Notes under the pieces: model-generated | The model's database searches: none | What the model was told of the DNA's origin: nothing | Seen by the model: the letters and a program-made list of their open reading frames with translations, nothing else | Translations under genes and position numbers: made by a program | Shown: positions 14,006 to 22,661 of the stretch, piece by piece | Position numbering within the stretch: position 1 is the stretch's first letter | Layout of the letters: each line of letters opens with the position of its first letter | IMG/VR virus record: IMGVR_UViG_3300036766_000091 | Location: 1 to 25,916 of that record | Reading direction: 5' to 3' (one strand) | Origin: a virus | DNA length: 25,916 bases

Positions 14006-15238
14006 ATGAGAGTCATTTTCGCCATCCCGGCACTCACGGGCACGTTGCACTCGCACTGCGTCTTGAGTCTGATGCAGGCGCAGCGCATTTTGGACCTCAA
14101 GGGAATCCCCCACGAACTGTTCATCTTGGCGAATTGCCCGATGATCAGCGTGGCGCGGAACACCCTGACCGCGATGTTCATGGCGGACGCCGAAGCCACG
14201 GACCTGTTCTTCATCGATTCAGACGTGGGCTTCGATTCAGAGGCCGTTGTCAAGATGCTGGAGCGCCCGGAGGAGGTTGTGGCCGGGGTCTACCCCCTGA
14301 AACGCGCCGAGGGGGGCTTCCCGGTACAAATCAAGACCGAAGATGGCGTTCCGCTGGGGCGGGAGGGCTTAATCGAGGCCGACTTCCTGCCTGGCGGGTT
14401 CATGCGTATCAAGCGCAGCGTATTCGAGAAGATGATGGTGTCCTACCCCGAACTAAAGTATGAGGACAGCGTGGTGTGGGTGGACAGCGGCACGCTGCAG
14501 GCGGCCTATGACCTGTTCAGCATGGGCGTCTATGGGCGGAGATTCCGGGGAGAGGACTTCGCGTTCTGCCAACGCTGGCGGGACATCGGGGGACGGTGCT
14601 GGGTTTATCCAGACATCGACTTCCAGCACATCGGCAGCAAGGCATATAAGGGCAATTACCATGAACACCTGCTCCAGCTTCCGGGCGGGGCTAAGTCTGA
14701 CCTGCACCTAGAGAAGGCGCGCAAATTAGAGGGCTGGATGACCGAGCCAGAGTTGGTCTGGTTGGCGCAGCAGGCGACATTCCGCCAGAAAATCGTCGAG
14801 TTAGGTTCATTCCTCGGACGTTCTACTAGGGCACTGGCCGACAACACGCCGGGAACGGTGTGGGCGGTGGATGACTGGAAGGGGCCGCGGGACTTCGGGG
14901 AGTGGGAACCGGAAGTCAGTGCCGGGGTTTTCCCCGGATTCATTGAGAACATGGGTGACTTGATTCAGGCGAAGAAGGTGGTGCCGGTCAAGAGCAAGCA
15001 CGAGGAACTGGACATCTCCACCTTGCCCGTACCGGACATGGTGTTCCTAGACGGGCACCATACCTACGAGGCCACCAAGCGGGAGATACTGCGCTGGCAG
15101 GCACGCCTGCAGCCGGGTGGCCTGCTTTGCGGCCACGACGCGAACTGGGAGAGTGTTGCTCAGGCCGTGAGCGAAGTCCTGCCGAGAGCCGAGACGGCTC
15201 CCGGGACGCAGATTTGGCACTCACTGGTGAACCCGTGA
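14006..15238 (+). CDS. Glycosyltransferase-methyltransferase fusion protein
   Basis: 410 residues in two domains. Residues 1-235 look like a GT-A glycosyltransferase: MRVIFAIPALTGTL start, ISVARNTLTAMFM, FFIDSDVGFD with the DxD at 71-73, AGVYPLKR, and GEDFAFCQRW (E183, D184) with a later His (FQHIG). Residues 255-410 are a class I SAM methyltransferase of the Methyltransf_24 type: VELGSFLGRST (264-274) for SAM binding, VDDWKG, MVFLDGHHTYEATKREI and PGGLLCGHD. No TM or signal segment, so it should act in the cytoplasm. A 101-codon upstream extension is rejected because the first GT motif starts here. It sits inside the head genes, coupled by GTGA to the next gene. Substrate unknown; a virion protein or host glycan are both possible. 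Confidence 0.85.
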   Translation: MRVIFAIPALTGTLHSHCVLSLMQAQRILDLKGIPHELFILANCPMISVARNTLTAMFMADAEATDLFFIDSDVGFDSEAVVKMLERPEEVVAGVYPLKRAEGGFPVQIKTEDGVPLGREGLIEADFLPGGFMRIKRSVFEKMMVSYPELKYEDSVVWVDSGTLQAAYDLFSMGVYGRRFRGEDFAFCQRWRDIGGRCWVYPDIDFQHIGSKAYKGNYHEHLLQLPGGAKSDLHLEKARKLEGWMTEPELVWLAQQATFRQKIVELGSFLGRSTRALADNTPGTVWAVDDWKGPRDFGEWEPEVSAGVFPGFIENMGDLIQAKKVVPVKSKHEELDISTLPVPDMVFLDGHHTYEATKREILRWQARLQPGGLLCGHDANWESVAQAVSEVLPRAETAPGTQIWHSLVNP

Positions 15239-15414
15239 AGCTCACAGCGACCCAGCGCCGCCGCCTACAGTATGCGCTGTTCGCCCTGCCCGGAAGGCGA
15301 TACCCCATCCCCGACAAGTCCCATGCCGCCAATGCTAGGGCGCGGGTGATGCAGTTCGGGACGCCAGCGGAGAAAAAGACGGTATTCGCCAAGACCTTCA
15401 GGTTCTTCAGGTAG
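15235..15414 (+). CDS. Small DUF6582-like protein
   Basis: 59 residues from GTG 15235, which overlaps the preceding TGA. The pattern LPGRRYPIPDKSHAANARAR followed by VMQFGTPAEKKTV is like the DUF6582-type module (R-x-Y-P-I-x-D-x-x-H-A-x-N-A-x-x-R-V-x-Q-x-G-T-x-x-E) seen as small stand-alone proteins or as a tail of larger head proteins in phages. It is basic and ends TFRFFR. Role unknown; possibly DNA- or capsid-associated. Three bases separate it from the gp4-like gene. Confidence 0.65.
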   Translation: MKLTATQRRRLQYALFALPGRRYPIPDKSHAANARARVMQFGTPAEKKTVFAKTFRFFR

Positions 15415-15417
15415 CCC

Positions 15418-16173
15418 ATGCCAGTTCTAGCCAACGATTACTCCAATTTCAGTTACACCACGAACGGCAAGGCCATCGTTAAGCGCGCCCTGCGGCTCTT
15501 GGGGGCAATCTCATCCGGCGAGGAACCATCCGGCAATGAGTTGACGGATGGGATCGAAGCCCTGAACAAGATGCTGGACTCCTGGAACTCGGAAAACCTC
15601 ATGGTGTGGGCGCTGGAGGAGTTCAGTTTCACCACGAACAGTCGCAGCATGAGTGTCGGGCCGGGGGCTGACTTAGATATGCCACGCCCCGGAAGTCTGG
15701 AGAGGGGCCAAGTGTTCATCCGCAAGGATGAAATCAGCTACCCGTTGGAACCCATGACCTCGGCGGAGTGGGGCTTGGTGGAGGGGCTGACAAGTTCGGG
15801 TCTTCCGAATGCCTTCCACTATGACCGGGCGGTTGCGTTCGCCAGCCTGAACTTCGACATCACCCCAGACCAAACATACACCCTGGTACTAAGAGTCCCA
15901 ACGCTGCTGCGGCAAATCACATCGGCGGTTGCGACGATTCAGCTTCCCGCCGGATATGCCGAGGCGCTGGATTATAGCCTAGCCATCCGCTTGGCGCCGG
16001 AGTATGGGAAGGAAGTCCCTTTGACGATTCTCGACATAGCGACCACGGCGCGAGCCAAGATTCAGCGCAACAATGTCAGGGTTGGTGAGTTATTCGCGGA
16101 CTCAGTGCAGACCTGTGACTCGGGGGGTCTCCTGCTGGCCGACATCAATTCCGGTTTGCTGCGGAGGTTCTGA
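15418..16173 (+). CDS. Head completion/tail accessory protein (P22 gp4-like)
   Basis: 251 residues, longer than P22 gp4 (166). gp4 binds below the portal ring after packaging and extends it for the gp10 hub. Family-like features: KAIVKRALRLLGAISSGEEP, ELTDGIEALNKMLDSWNSEN, and a helical C-terminal part with YAEALDYSLAIRLAPEYGKE. The middle (residues 70-165) is beta-rich and Asp/Pro-rich, a segment found in the larger relatives outside enterobacterial phages. Gene order (coat ... gp4 ... gp10) supports the call. gp4 of P22 also has muramidase activity; I see no clear catalytic motif for that here. Confidence 0.85.
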   Translation: MPVLANDYSNFSYTTNGKAIVKRALRLLGAISSGEEPSGNELTDGIEALNKMLDSWNSENLMVWALEEFSFTTNSRSMSVGPGADLDMPRPGSLERGQVFIRKDEISYPLEPMTSAEWGLVEGLTSSGLPNAFHYDRAVAFASLNFDITPDQTYTLVLRVPTLLRQITSAVATIQLPAGYAEALDYSLAIRLAPEYGKEVPLTILDIATTARAKIQRNNVRVGELFADSVQTCDSGGLLLADINSGLLRRF

Positions 16174-16174
16174 A

Positions 16175-17614
16175 GTGCGACAAGTTGGTTTCGTCGGGCC
16201 GACCTACACGCAGCAGAGCGTGAACGTGGACGCGCAGAGGACGCTGAATCTCTACCCCGAAGTGGACGAGAGCGGACACGGCAAGAACGCGGAAATTGCT
16301 TCCATGCCGGGAACGCCAGGACTGGTAAAACTGTCGAGCGCAGGCAGCGGCCCCTGTCGCGGGATGCACTATGTTTCGCGCTCTAATCGGGCCTTCATGG
16401 TGAGCGGGGCCGAACTCTATGAGATCACCGACCCGTCGGTTCCAGTGGTGCGGGCGACACTGGATACGAACCTAGGCTATGTCTCACTTGCCGACAACGG
16501 CATAGAGATGTGCCTGGTGGACGGTACTTCGCTGTATCTCTACACCTTGGCCACGGATGTAGTAACCAAGCCGGCCACGCCGGGATTCAGTGGGGCGACG
16601 CGGGTATCTTTTCAGGATGGATACTTCATCGTCAACCGCGCCGATACCCAGCAATTCTTTCTCAGCGACCTGTACAACGGAAGTTCCTGGGACGCCCTGG
16701 ATGTAGCTTCCAAGGAGGGGGAACCCGACAACCTGCTGAGCCTGGAAGTGGATCATCGGGAACTGTGGCTGTTCGGGGAACGCACCACGGAAGTCTGGTT
16801 TAACTCCGGCGACCCATTGTTTCCCTTTGAGAGAATCCAGAACGCCTTCCTGCAGGAGGGCATCGCCGGGGCAAACCTGGTGGAGCGGGTAGACAACTCC
16901 CTATTCTGGGTGAAGCGCGACCGCAACGGACAGCACATGGTCATGCGGGCCGACGGGTACGTGGGTCAGCGCGTCTCGACCTTTGCCCTCGAACAGGCGA
17001 TGTCTGGCTATGGCGACATCAGCCAAGGGACGATGTGGAGCTACATGGAGCGGGGCCACAGCTTCCTGCTAATCAACTTCCCAAATGCTGACCGCACTTG
17101 GGTCTTCGACGCCGCCACTCGGCTGTGGCACGAACGCGACTACACGCCGCCCACAGGCAAGAAGCACACGCGCCACCGAGCGGAACATCATATCCTACTT
17201 GGGACGAAACACATTGTTGGGGACTACCAGAACGGGAATGTCTACGAACTGAGCGAAACCGCCCGAACGGACGACGGGGCGCCCATCACTAGGCTGCGGG
17301 ACACGCCCTACATCGCCGAGGAAGGGAAGCGCATCTTCTTCCCCGTCGTCCAGTTGGACATGGAGACTGGCATCGGCGCCGGGAATGGGGCGGCATCGAA
17401 TCCCAAGGTGGCGCTGTCTTGGACCGACGATGGCGGGCATACATACTCGGATGAACACGTCGTCTCGGCGGGCAAGGTTGGAGAATATGGGGCGCGGGCA
17501 CGATGGACTCGTTTGGGTTCGTCGCGGGGCCGCAGTTTCCGCGTGAAGATTACGGATCCGGTTAAGGTAACGCTGATTTCCGGCTTTGGGGAAGTAACTG
17601 CCGGGGCTCACTGA
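16175..17614 (+). CDS. Packaged-DNA stabilisation protein/tail hub (P22 gp10-like)
   Basis: 479 residues, close to the 472 of P22 gp10. Start is GTG 16175, with GGAGG about eight bases upstream. It forms the hub under gp4 and closes the channel. RQVGFVGPTYTQQSVNVDAQ, RTLNLYPEV and MPGTPGL are the usual start. The rest is beta-propeller-like: repeated short strands, LWLFGERTTEVWFNSGDPLF, PFERIQNAFLQEGIAG, TWVFDAATRLWHERD. The C-terminal third is a Gly/Asp-rich beta domain. The gene overlaps the next start by one base (TGATG). All key landmarks are present. Confidence 0.88.
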   Translation: MRQVGFVGPTYTQQSVNVDAQRTLNLYPEVDESGHGKNAEIASMPGTPGLVKLSSAGSGPCRGMHYVSRSNRAFMVSGAELYEITDPSVPVVRATLDTNLGYVSLADNGIEMCLVDGTSLYLYTLATDVVTKPATPGFSGATRVSFQDGYFIVNRADTQQFFLSDLYNGSSWDALDVASKEGEPDNLLSLEVDHRELWLFGERTTEVWFNSGDPLFPFERIQNAFLQEGIAGANLVERVDNSLFWVKRDRNGQHMVMRADGYVGQRVSTFALEQAMSGYGDISQGTMWSYMERGHSFLLINFPNADRTWVFDAATRLWHERDYTPPTGKKHTRHRAEHHILLGTKHIVGDYQNGNVYELSETARTDDGAPITRLRDTPYIAEEGKRIFFPVVQLDMETGIGAGNGAASNPKVALSWTDDGGHTYSDEHVVSAGKVGEYGARARWTRLGSSRGRSFRVKITDPVKVTLISGFGEVTAGAH

Positions 17615-18144
17615 TGGCGCTACCGTCGCTTCCGCCGCCGCCCTATCGCAGCCCCATTGCAGGCAGGCACGGAGTTCTGACCGGCGACTGGCAGCGCTGG
17701 TTCCAGTTGCTCTACCAGTGGCTTGGCACCAGCACGGGCAGTGCCCCGCTGAATGCGGCGAACGTAACCGGCATCGTACCGGCCTCGAATCTGGCGATTG
17801 GAGTGAGTATAAACGTGACCGCCGACGCCGGGGCCGGGGTGGGGATTGATCCCAACATCACAAACGACGCCGAGGTAGTGGCTACCTTGATGGTTGGTGG
17901 CGAGACGGCGCGCTTGAGAATAGGTCGTCCTCCGTCCGCCACCGCGGCCTGGAACGTGTACCGGGCGGGCGTAGTGGAGTATGCGAATGTCCCATCACAC
18001 GCCTTCCAGGTCCTGGCACTCTCCACGGCCTACTTCATGGGCTACGACGTGGTAACGCAAGCATGGGCCATCTCGACGGTATACGGGGACATTGTGGGAG
18101 ACAACGTGATTCGCTTTTTCGGGACGACCCCGGACCCGCTGTAA
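17614..18144 (+). CDS. Virion protein at tail-needle position, identity uncertain
   Basis: 176 residues. ATG 17614 shares a base with the upstream TGA. In P22 the gene after gp10 is the tail needle gp26. This protein has the short Pro-rich lead-in that I often see in podovirus tail-associated proteins (LPPPPYRSPIAGRHGVLTGD, then WQRWFQLLYQWLG). An Asn/Ala/Val-rich beta region (LNAANVTGIVPASNLAIGVS) and a C-terminal beta-rich part follow. I see no long heptad coiled coil as in gp26, so it may be a different plug or adaptor. It is translationally coupled (TAATG) to the next gene. Confidence 0.5.
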   Translation: MALPSLPPPPYRSPIAGRHGVLTGDWQRWFQLLYQWLGTSTGSAPLNAANVTGIVPASNLAIGVSINVTADAGAGVGIDPNITNDAEVVATLMVGGETARLRIGRPPSATAAWNVYRAGVVEYANVPSHAFQVLALSTAYFMGYDVVTQAWAISTVYGDIVGDNVIRFFGTTPDPL

Positions 18145-18491
18145 TGACCTACCGACTGCTTACGCAAGAGGAAAAGTCCAAGGTAGCGGAAATCTGGCCC
18201 AAGTACGCCGGGCTGGACCTCGCCAACGTGCCGATTGCTGGCGCGGTAGACGATGGGGGCGAGGTCAGGGCCTTTGCAGTGGAGAACTGGGTTCCACACT
18301 GCGAGCCGATCTGGATAGGCGAACGGGCGCCGGTTGATTTTCGTCGCTTGGTAGCCGTCATTGAGAAGAACGTGAAGTCACGACACCCTGAATTATGGCT
18401 CTTCGCCCCGAACGACCATGCGGTTCGGATGGCTGAGATTTGCGGAGCCAAGGATACGGGCTATCGCGTGATGCGGAAGGAGCTTTCATAA
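18144..18491 (+). CDS. Degenerate GNAT-acetyltransferase-like protein
   Basis: 115 residues. ATG 18144 shares a base with the TAA of the previous gene. It follows a GNAT-like plan: helix LTQEEKSKVAEIWPKY, strand IAGAVDDGGEVRAFAVENW, then VPHCEPIWIGERAPVDFRRL in place of the usual acetyl-CoA loop, and ELWLFAPNDHAVRMAEICGA followed by GYRVMRKEL. The Q/R-x-x-G-x-G/A pyrophosphate loop is absent, so it may not bind acetyl-CoA. Similar small GNAT-like proteins occur among podovirus tail genes, at the place of P22 gp14. I infer a structural or assembly role. The call could be wrong at family level. Confidence 0.5.
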   Translation: MTYRLLTQEEKSKVAEIWPKYAGLDLANVPIAGAVDDGGEVRAFAVENWVPHCEPIWIGERAPVDFRRLVAVIEKNVKSRHPELWLFAPNDHAVRMAEICGAKDTGYRVMRKELS

Positions 18492-19609
18492 TGCCATCGA
18501 TTGCGATTGCCGCTGGGATTGGGGCCGCCGGGAGCATTGCGAGCGGAGTTATCGCCAGCTCCGGGGCGGGCAAGGCTGCTGACGCTACGCTTCAGGCGGG
18601 CCGCGAAGCCAACGCGCTGCAGGAGAAAATCTACAATCAGAACCGCACTGACATTCTGCCCTGGATTACCTCGGGCGGTGCAGCGCTCGGGAGGCTCGAT
18701 TATCTCTTAGGGCTGAATCCGGGTTCCACGTCCTCCGGGGCGATGCAGGCGAACTATGGACCAATGGGAACAGCGCCATCCGCTGGAAGTTGGGGCGGCG
18801 CGGGGAATGCGAGTGAAACTGCGGCCCAGCGTTACGCAAGGCTTTCGGGCCCCGCTAGGCAATGGCAGTCGGAAAACGACCTCTCCCGCCTGCGAGACGT
18901 GAGTTCGGTCATCGACCAGGGAAACGTGGACGTATCGGCGCAAGGTCCCGGAGCGGGCAGTTGGGGTGCCGGCGGCACGCCCGAAGCTACAGTCAGCAAC
19001 CCGCTTCCCGGAATCATCGGAAACTATCTACCGTCGAGCGGGCCGGGAGCGCTGGACCCGCAGGGTGCCAGCACGGGTACGGGAACGGCCTTCGGTGCAA
19101 CACCAGGGCAAACTACCGGAGAGGCAGCATCGGGACAGTTTGGTTCCTTGATGCGCGACTTCGGCATTCCGGACTTCAACGTAGATCCCGGCTATTTATT
19201 CCGCCTGCAAGAGGGCCAGAAGGCGCTGGACAGGTCGGCGGCGGCAAGGGGCGGACTGTTCAGCGGCGGAACCATCAGGGCCTCGGACCAGTACAACCAG
19301 AACTTCGCGTCGAACGAGTACGGGAACGCCTACAACCGCTACCAGAACAACCGGCAGACGAAATACAACTTCCTCTCGGGACTTGCGGGGCTGGGTAGTC
19401 AGAACGCGCAGACGCTCGCGGGAATCGGCGGGGATTACGCCAACAATGCCGCGAACATCATGACCCGCTCCGCCTCCAACGCCGCGCAACTGAGGGCGTC
19501 AGGCTATGGTGCCCTAGCGACCGGGGTAGGGGGGGCATTTGGCAACCTCTCCGGGCTTGCGGCTTACTATGCTGCGATGAACCAGCAACTCCCGAAAGTG
19601 ACGGGGTAA
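18491..19609 (+). CDS. Injection (DNA-transfer) protein, P22 gp7-like position
   Basis: 372 residues, ATG 18491 directly after the upstream stop; an earlier in-frame start would overlap that gene. Residues 4-31 are an Ala/Gly-rich hydrophobic segment (IAIAAGIGAAGSIASGVIAS), apt to insert into a membrane. The middle is Gly/Ser/Thr-rich and repetitive. The C-terminal part (DPGYLFRLQEGQKALDRSAA, ARGGLFSGGTIRAS, EYGNAYNRYQNNRQTKYNFL, SGLAGLGSQNAQ) is the signature I associate with phage DNA-transfer proteins. Such proteins leave the virion with the DNA and help it cross the envelope. First of three consecutive such genes. Confidence 0.8.
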   Translation: MPSIAIAAGIGAAGSIASGVIASSGAGKAADATLQAGREANALQEKIYNQNRTDILPWITSGGAALGRLDYLLGLNPGSTSSGAMQANYGPMGTAPSAGSWGGAGNASETAAQRYARLSGPARQWQSENDLSRLRDVSSVIDQGNVDVSAQGPGAGSWGAGGTPEATVSNPLPGIIGNYLPSSGPGALDPQGASTGTGTAFGATPGQTTGEAASGQFGSLMRDFGIPDFNVDPGYLFRLQEGQKALDRSAAARGGLFSGGTIRASDQYNQNFASNEYGNAYNRYQNNRQTKYNFLSGLAGLGSQNAQTLAGIGGDYANNAANIMTRSASNAAQLRASGYGALATGVGGAFGNLSGLAAYYAAMNQQLPKVTG

Positions 19610-19614
19610 CGACA

Positions 19615-21249
19615 ATGGCTGGATACTACACACCGCCGCCGACTTTTCTTGAGCAGATGGGCCAGGCCGAAGCCATCCGCAACTCGCAACTGGAGCGCCG
19701 CCAAAGGCTGATGCAGTTGGCCGAGAACCAGCGCCAGTTGGACGAGAATCAGAAGATCCGCCAGGCTGCGGAAGGCGCGATAACGCCGCAGTCAGCGCAG
19801 ATTACCCTGCCTCCGGCCCAACTCCCGCCGGATTCCGGGCCACTAGGAAGCTACGGGGGCATCACGCTTCCAGGCATCACCTCTCAGGTGAAAGGACCCA
19901 CGGCCTTTGACCGCCAGACCTACTACAAGAATCTTCCGCCGCTGGTAGCGATGAACGAGCAGGCGCGCTTCGCCCAACAGGACGCGGAACAGCAGAAGGC
20001 GAAAATCGATAACCAAAAATCCCTTGCCACCCTGACGGAGACGGAACTCAAGAACCATAGCGCCCAGGCTGGCATCATCGCGCAACGGTCGAATCAGATT
20101 CTCCAACTACCGGAGGAGCAGCAACTACGGGCCCTCGGAGATGGACTTCATCAGTTCGTCCAAGATGGGATTATGACCCCCGAACAGGCGAATCGTACCT
20201 GGCAAGCCGCGCAGACTAACGGGGTACGCACGGTCCTGCAGCAGGCCGCGATGGGGGGGGTCAGCGCGCAGAGCGTCTTTGATGCGGAACAACGACGGCG
20301 CGCGGCCGCCCAGGAACCAACCCGCCGGGAAATGGACGACTGGCTGGCGAAGAACCCCGGCAAGGGACCTGCCGACTATGCCGCATGGAAAGCCAGCGGC
20401 AACAGCAGTTCCACCTCCACCGACCCGATTACCGGCATAAAAACGACCACACTATCATCCCACGGGCCAGGTCCCGTCCGGGGCCGGAGTCCAGTCAGTC
20501 CCGCGCCAGCGGCTACGCCGTACCCTGGACCCATGCAAGGCGCTGCTCCGACGACCATGCCGACCTTGCCTCCGCAGGCTCAAGCCCTAGTTGACCAGAT
20601 TGGCCAGGGCAAAATGGCCCTGACTCGCCTCGACTTCCTGATGGCGCGGAATCCCGTGATTCTCGATGCGGTCGCCGCGCAGTATCCAGACTTCGATTCA
20701 TCGAAGGTCAAGGCATACACCGACGCCTACCGCTCCTTCACCTCTGGCACCGACAGCAAGCAGGTCAACGCTGGGGCGGTAGCGATGCAGCACCTCAAGC
20801 AACTCCGGGACATCAACGACGCCGACCCGGTCGGGGCGCGGACGCCGGGGACTAAAGCTTATCTCGCATTCCACAATCTGCTCGACACCGTGGCGGACGA
20901 ACTGATGACCTTCTACGGTGAACCCAAGACGAATGAAGCCGTCTCTTCCAAGAAGGGTACGCTCGGAAGCGTCTTCAATCGCGATGCGGCCATCGAGGAG
21001 CAGGCAAACGCGATGGGCGTGAAGATCGACGAACTGCAACAGAAGTGGGAGAACGCCGCCCCCAGTCCTGCTTATCAGGCCCCGATGCCAGGCTGGTCGC
21101 AGAAGGCCAAGCGGGCTCGGGCAGCGCTGGACCCGACGTACACGGTGCCCGCTGAAGTTCCGCGCCCAGCCCCGAGCAAGCGTCCGTCCTCGACCGCAGG
21201 GCAGACGTTCCGCTACAACCCGCAGACGGGACAATTGGAGCCACAGTAA
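19615..21249 (+). CDS. Injection protein candidate, P22 gp20-like position
   Basis: 544 residues, ATG 19615, five bases after the preceding stop. Residues 10-60 and 105-150 are Gln/Glu/Arg-rich coiled coil (QLERRQRLMQLAENQRQLDE; FAQQDAEQQKAKIDN). A Ser/Thr/Pro-rich linker follows (about 260-320) and then a helical C-terminal domain (VDQIGQGKMALTRLDFLMAR, FTSGTDSKQVNAGAVAMQHL, KAYLAFHNLLDTVADELMTF). The end is FRYNPQTGQLEPQ, a tail I know from many phage internal virion proteins. No enzyme motif seen. Position and composition, rather than homology, support the call. Shares TAATG with the next gene. Confidence 0.65.
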   Translation: MAGYYTPPPTFLEQMGQAEAIRNSQLERRQRLMQLAENQRQLDENQKIRQAAEGAITPQSAQITLPPAQLPPDSGPLGSYGGITLPGITSQVKGPTAFDRQTYYKNLPPLVAMNEQARFAQQDAEQQKAKIDNQKSLATLTETELKNHSAQAGIIAQRSNQILQLPEEQQLRALGDGLHQFVQDGIMTPEQANRTWQAAQTNGVRTVLQQAAMGGVSAQSVFDAEQRRRAAAQEPTRREMDDWLAKNPGKGPADYAAWKASGNSSSTSTDPITGIKTTTLSSHGPGPVRGRSPVSPAPAATPYPGPMQGAAPTTMPTLPPQAQALVDQIGQGKMALTRLDFLMARNPVILDAVAAQYPDFDSSKVKAYTDAYRSFTSGTDSKQVNAGAVAMQHLKQLRDINDADPVGARTPGTKAYLAFHNLLDTVADELMTFYGEPKTNEAVSSKKGTLGSVFNRDAAIEEQANAMGVKIDELQQKWENAAPSPAYQAPMPGWSQKAKRARAALDPTYTVPAEVPRPAPSKRPSSTAGQTFRYNPQTGQLEPQ

Positions 21250-22661
21250 TGCCGCAAGGCGACATCGAAGTGCTGGTTGGCGCTGACACCCTCACCTTCC
21301 CGGCCGGGACTCCTCCAGAAGTGATGCGGCGCGTGGCATCGCAGCACAAGCCGAGTCTGGGAAGTATCAACGCCCAGGCCCAGCAGAACATGGCGCAGCA
21401 GGATCCAGCCCTCGCCAAGATGGGTGTGTCTCCCGGCGGGGAAGCGGTCGGTCAGCGAGGCCAGGGGGATTTGCGCACGGCGGCGCTTCTGGCTCCCGTA
21501 CATCCCTTGGCCGCCGCAGCGGTAGCCCTAGGGCCGAGTGGAAGGTCGGCGCTCGGCAGCGACTTGTGGGGGATGGCAAAGGGTTCCGTCATTCCACCGC
21601 CGGTCGCTTTCGCGCAGAATGCTTTGGAATCCCTGAAGAGCCTTCGGGAAACAGGGAAGACCCCGGAGCAACTCGCCCTCGAGCAGCGCCGCGCCGAAGG
21701 GCGCAGCTTGCCCTACTCCGCACTGGCCGTTCCCGCCGCTGAAGGACTGGGCGTGAACGTCTCAGGCATGGAGCAGGCAGCAGCGCAAGGCGATACCAGC
21801 GGAGTGCTGGGCCATGCGGCGGCCGTGCCGACGTTCCTGGCGGCGACATATGGCGTGGCCCAGGGCGTCCCAAAAATGGCGGAAATGGCGAGGTCGCCCG
21901 GTCCTGCAATCGCGCGGGCCGCAATCGAGCAGACACTACGCCCACCACCGAAAGCGTTTCGCTTTGGGAAAGACCCCGTAGGCTTCGTGATTGACAACGG
22001 AATCACGGCCAACTCGCTCCCAGAGTTTACGAAGGCTATCGAACAGACGGTAGAGGCCAAGAAGGCTGACCTGTCCGCGGTTCTGAAGGATGCTCCGCCG
22101 GTAGACCTGAAGCCAGCCGCGAAGCTGGCACGGGATGCGATTGACCGCAGCATCCGGGCGCGCTCCGTCAAGTTGACTGACCAGCTCGCGAAGTTCTATG
22201 AAGATCGATTCGGCGGAGGGCAAACGCTTACGGTGTCAGCAGCCGATGCTGCCGATATTCGGCACGGCATTCAGGCCGAAACGAACTGGGGTACGGACAG
22301 CCCAGGACTAAACTCCATCCGCAAGCAAGTGCAGCATGAAATCGGGGAGGCTGTGCATAAGGCGGAACCGAAGTCCATTCCCTTGGACGAACAGGTTTCC
22401 AGCGGAATCGAAGCAGCCAAGGCGGCCAAGGTTCAGGAACTGGCGGCCGAGGCTGGCCGCAGGCCCGTGCGCTTTGGGGCGCGATTTCCGCTTGCCGGCT
22501 CAATGATTGGGGGAGGAATTGGCGGAGCCATCGGTGGACCGGCTGGTGCTGGCGTTGGCGCTGCTGCTGGCGGAGCTATCGCGCGCACTGGTTTGCAGGC
22601 CTTAGCTGAGCCAGTTGTCAGTACGCGGGTGGCGCGAGTCTTGCGGCGCAGGCCGCGCTAA
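21249..22661 (+). CDS. Injection protein candidate, P22 gp16-like position
   Basis: 470 residues; ATG 21249 shares a base with the upstream TAA. Ala-rich and largely helical. The N-terminus (PQGDIEVLVGADTLTFPAGT, PPEVMRRVASQHKP) resembles leader segments of other virion-internal proteins. Residues 417-445 are a glycine-zipper-like hydrophobic stretch (GSMIGGGIGGAIGGPAGAGV, then GAAAGGAIA), a type known to pack in membranes, and the end is basic (VARVLRRRPR). In P22 gp16 crosses the inner membrane during ejection; this protein could do likewise. No lytic transglycosylase motif seen. Sequence evidence is indirect. Confidence 0.6.
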   Translation: MPQGDIEVLVGADTLTFPAGTPPEVMRRVASQHKPSLGSINAQAQQNMAQQDPALAKMGVSPGGEAVGQRGQGDLRTAALLAPVHPLAAAAVALGPSGRSALGSDLWGMAKGSVIPPPVAFAQNALESLKSLRETGKTPEQLALEQRRAEGRSLPYSALAVPAAEGLGVNVSGMEQAAAQGDTSGVLGHAAAVPTFLAATYGVAQGVPKMAEMARSPGPAIARAAIEQTLRPPPKAFRFGKDPVGFVIDNGITANSLPEFTKAIEQTVEAKKADLSAVLKDAPPVDLKPAAKLARDAIDRSIRARSVKLTDQLAKFYEDRFGGGQTLTVSAADAADIRHGIQAETNWGTDSPGLNSIRKQVQHEIGEAVHKAEPKSIPLDEQVSSGIEAAKAAKVQELAAEAGRRPVRFGARFPLAGSMIGGGIGGAIGGPAGAGVGAAAGGAIARTGLQALAEPVVSTRVARVLRRRPR

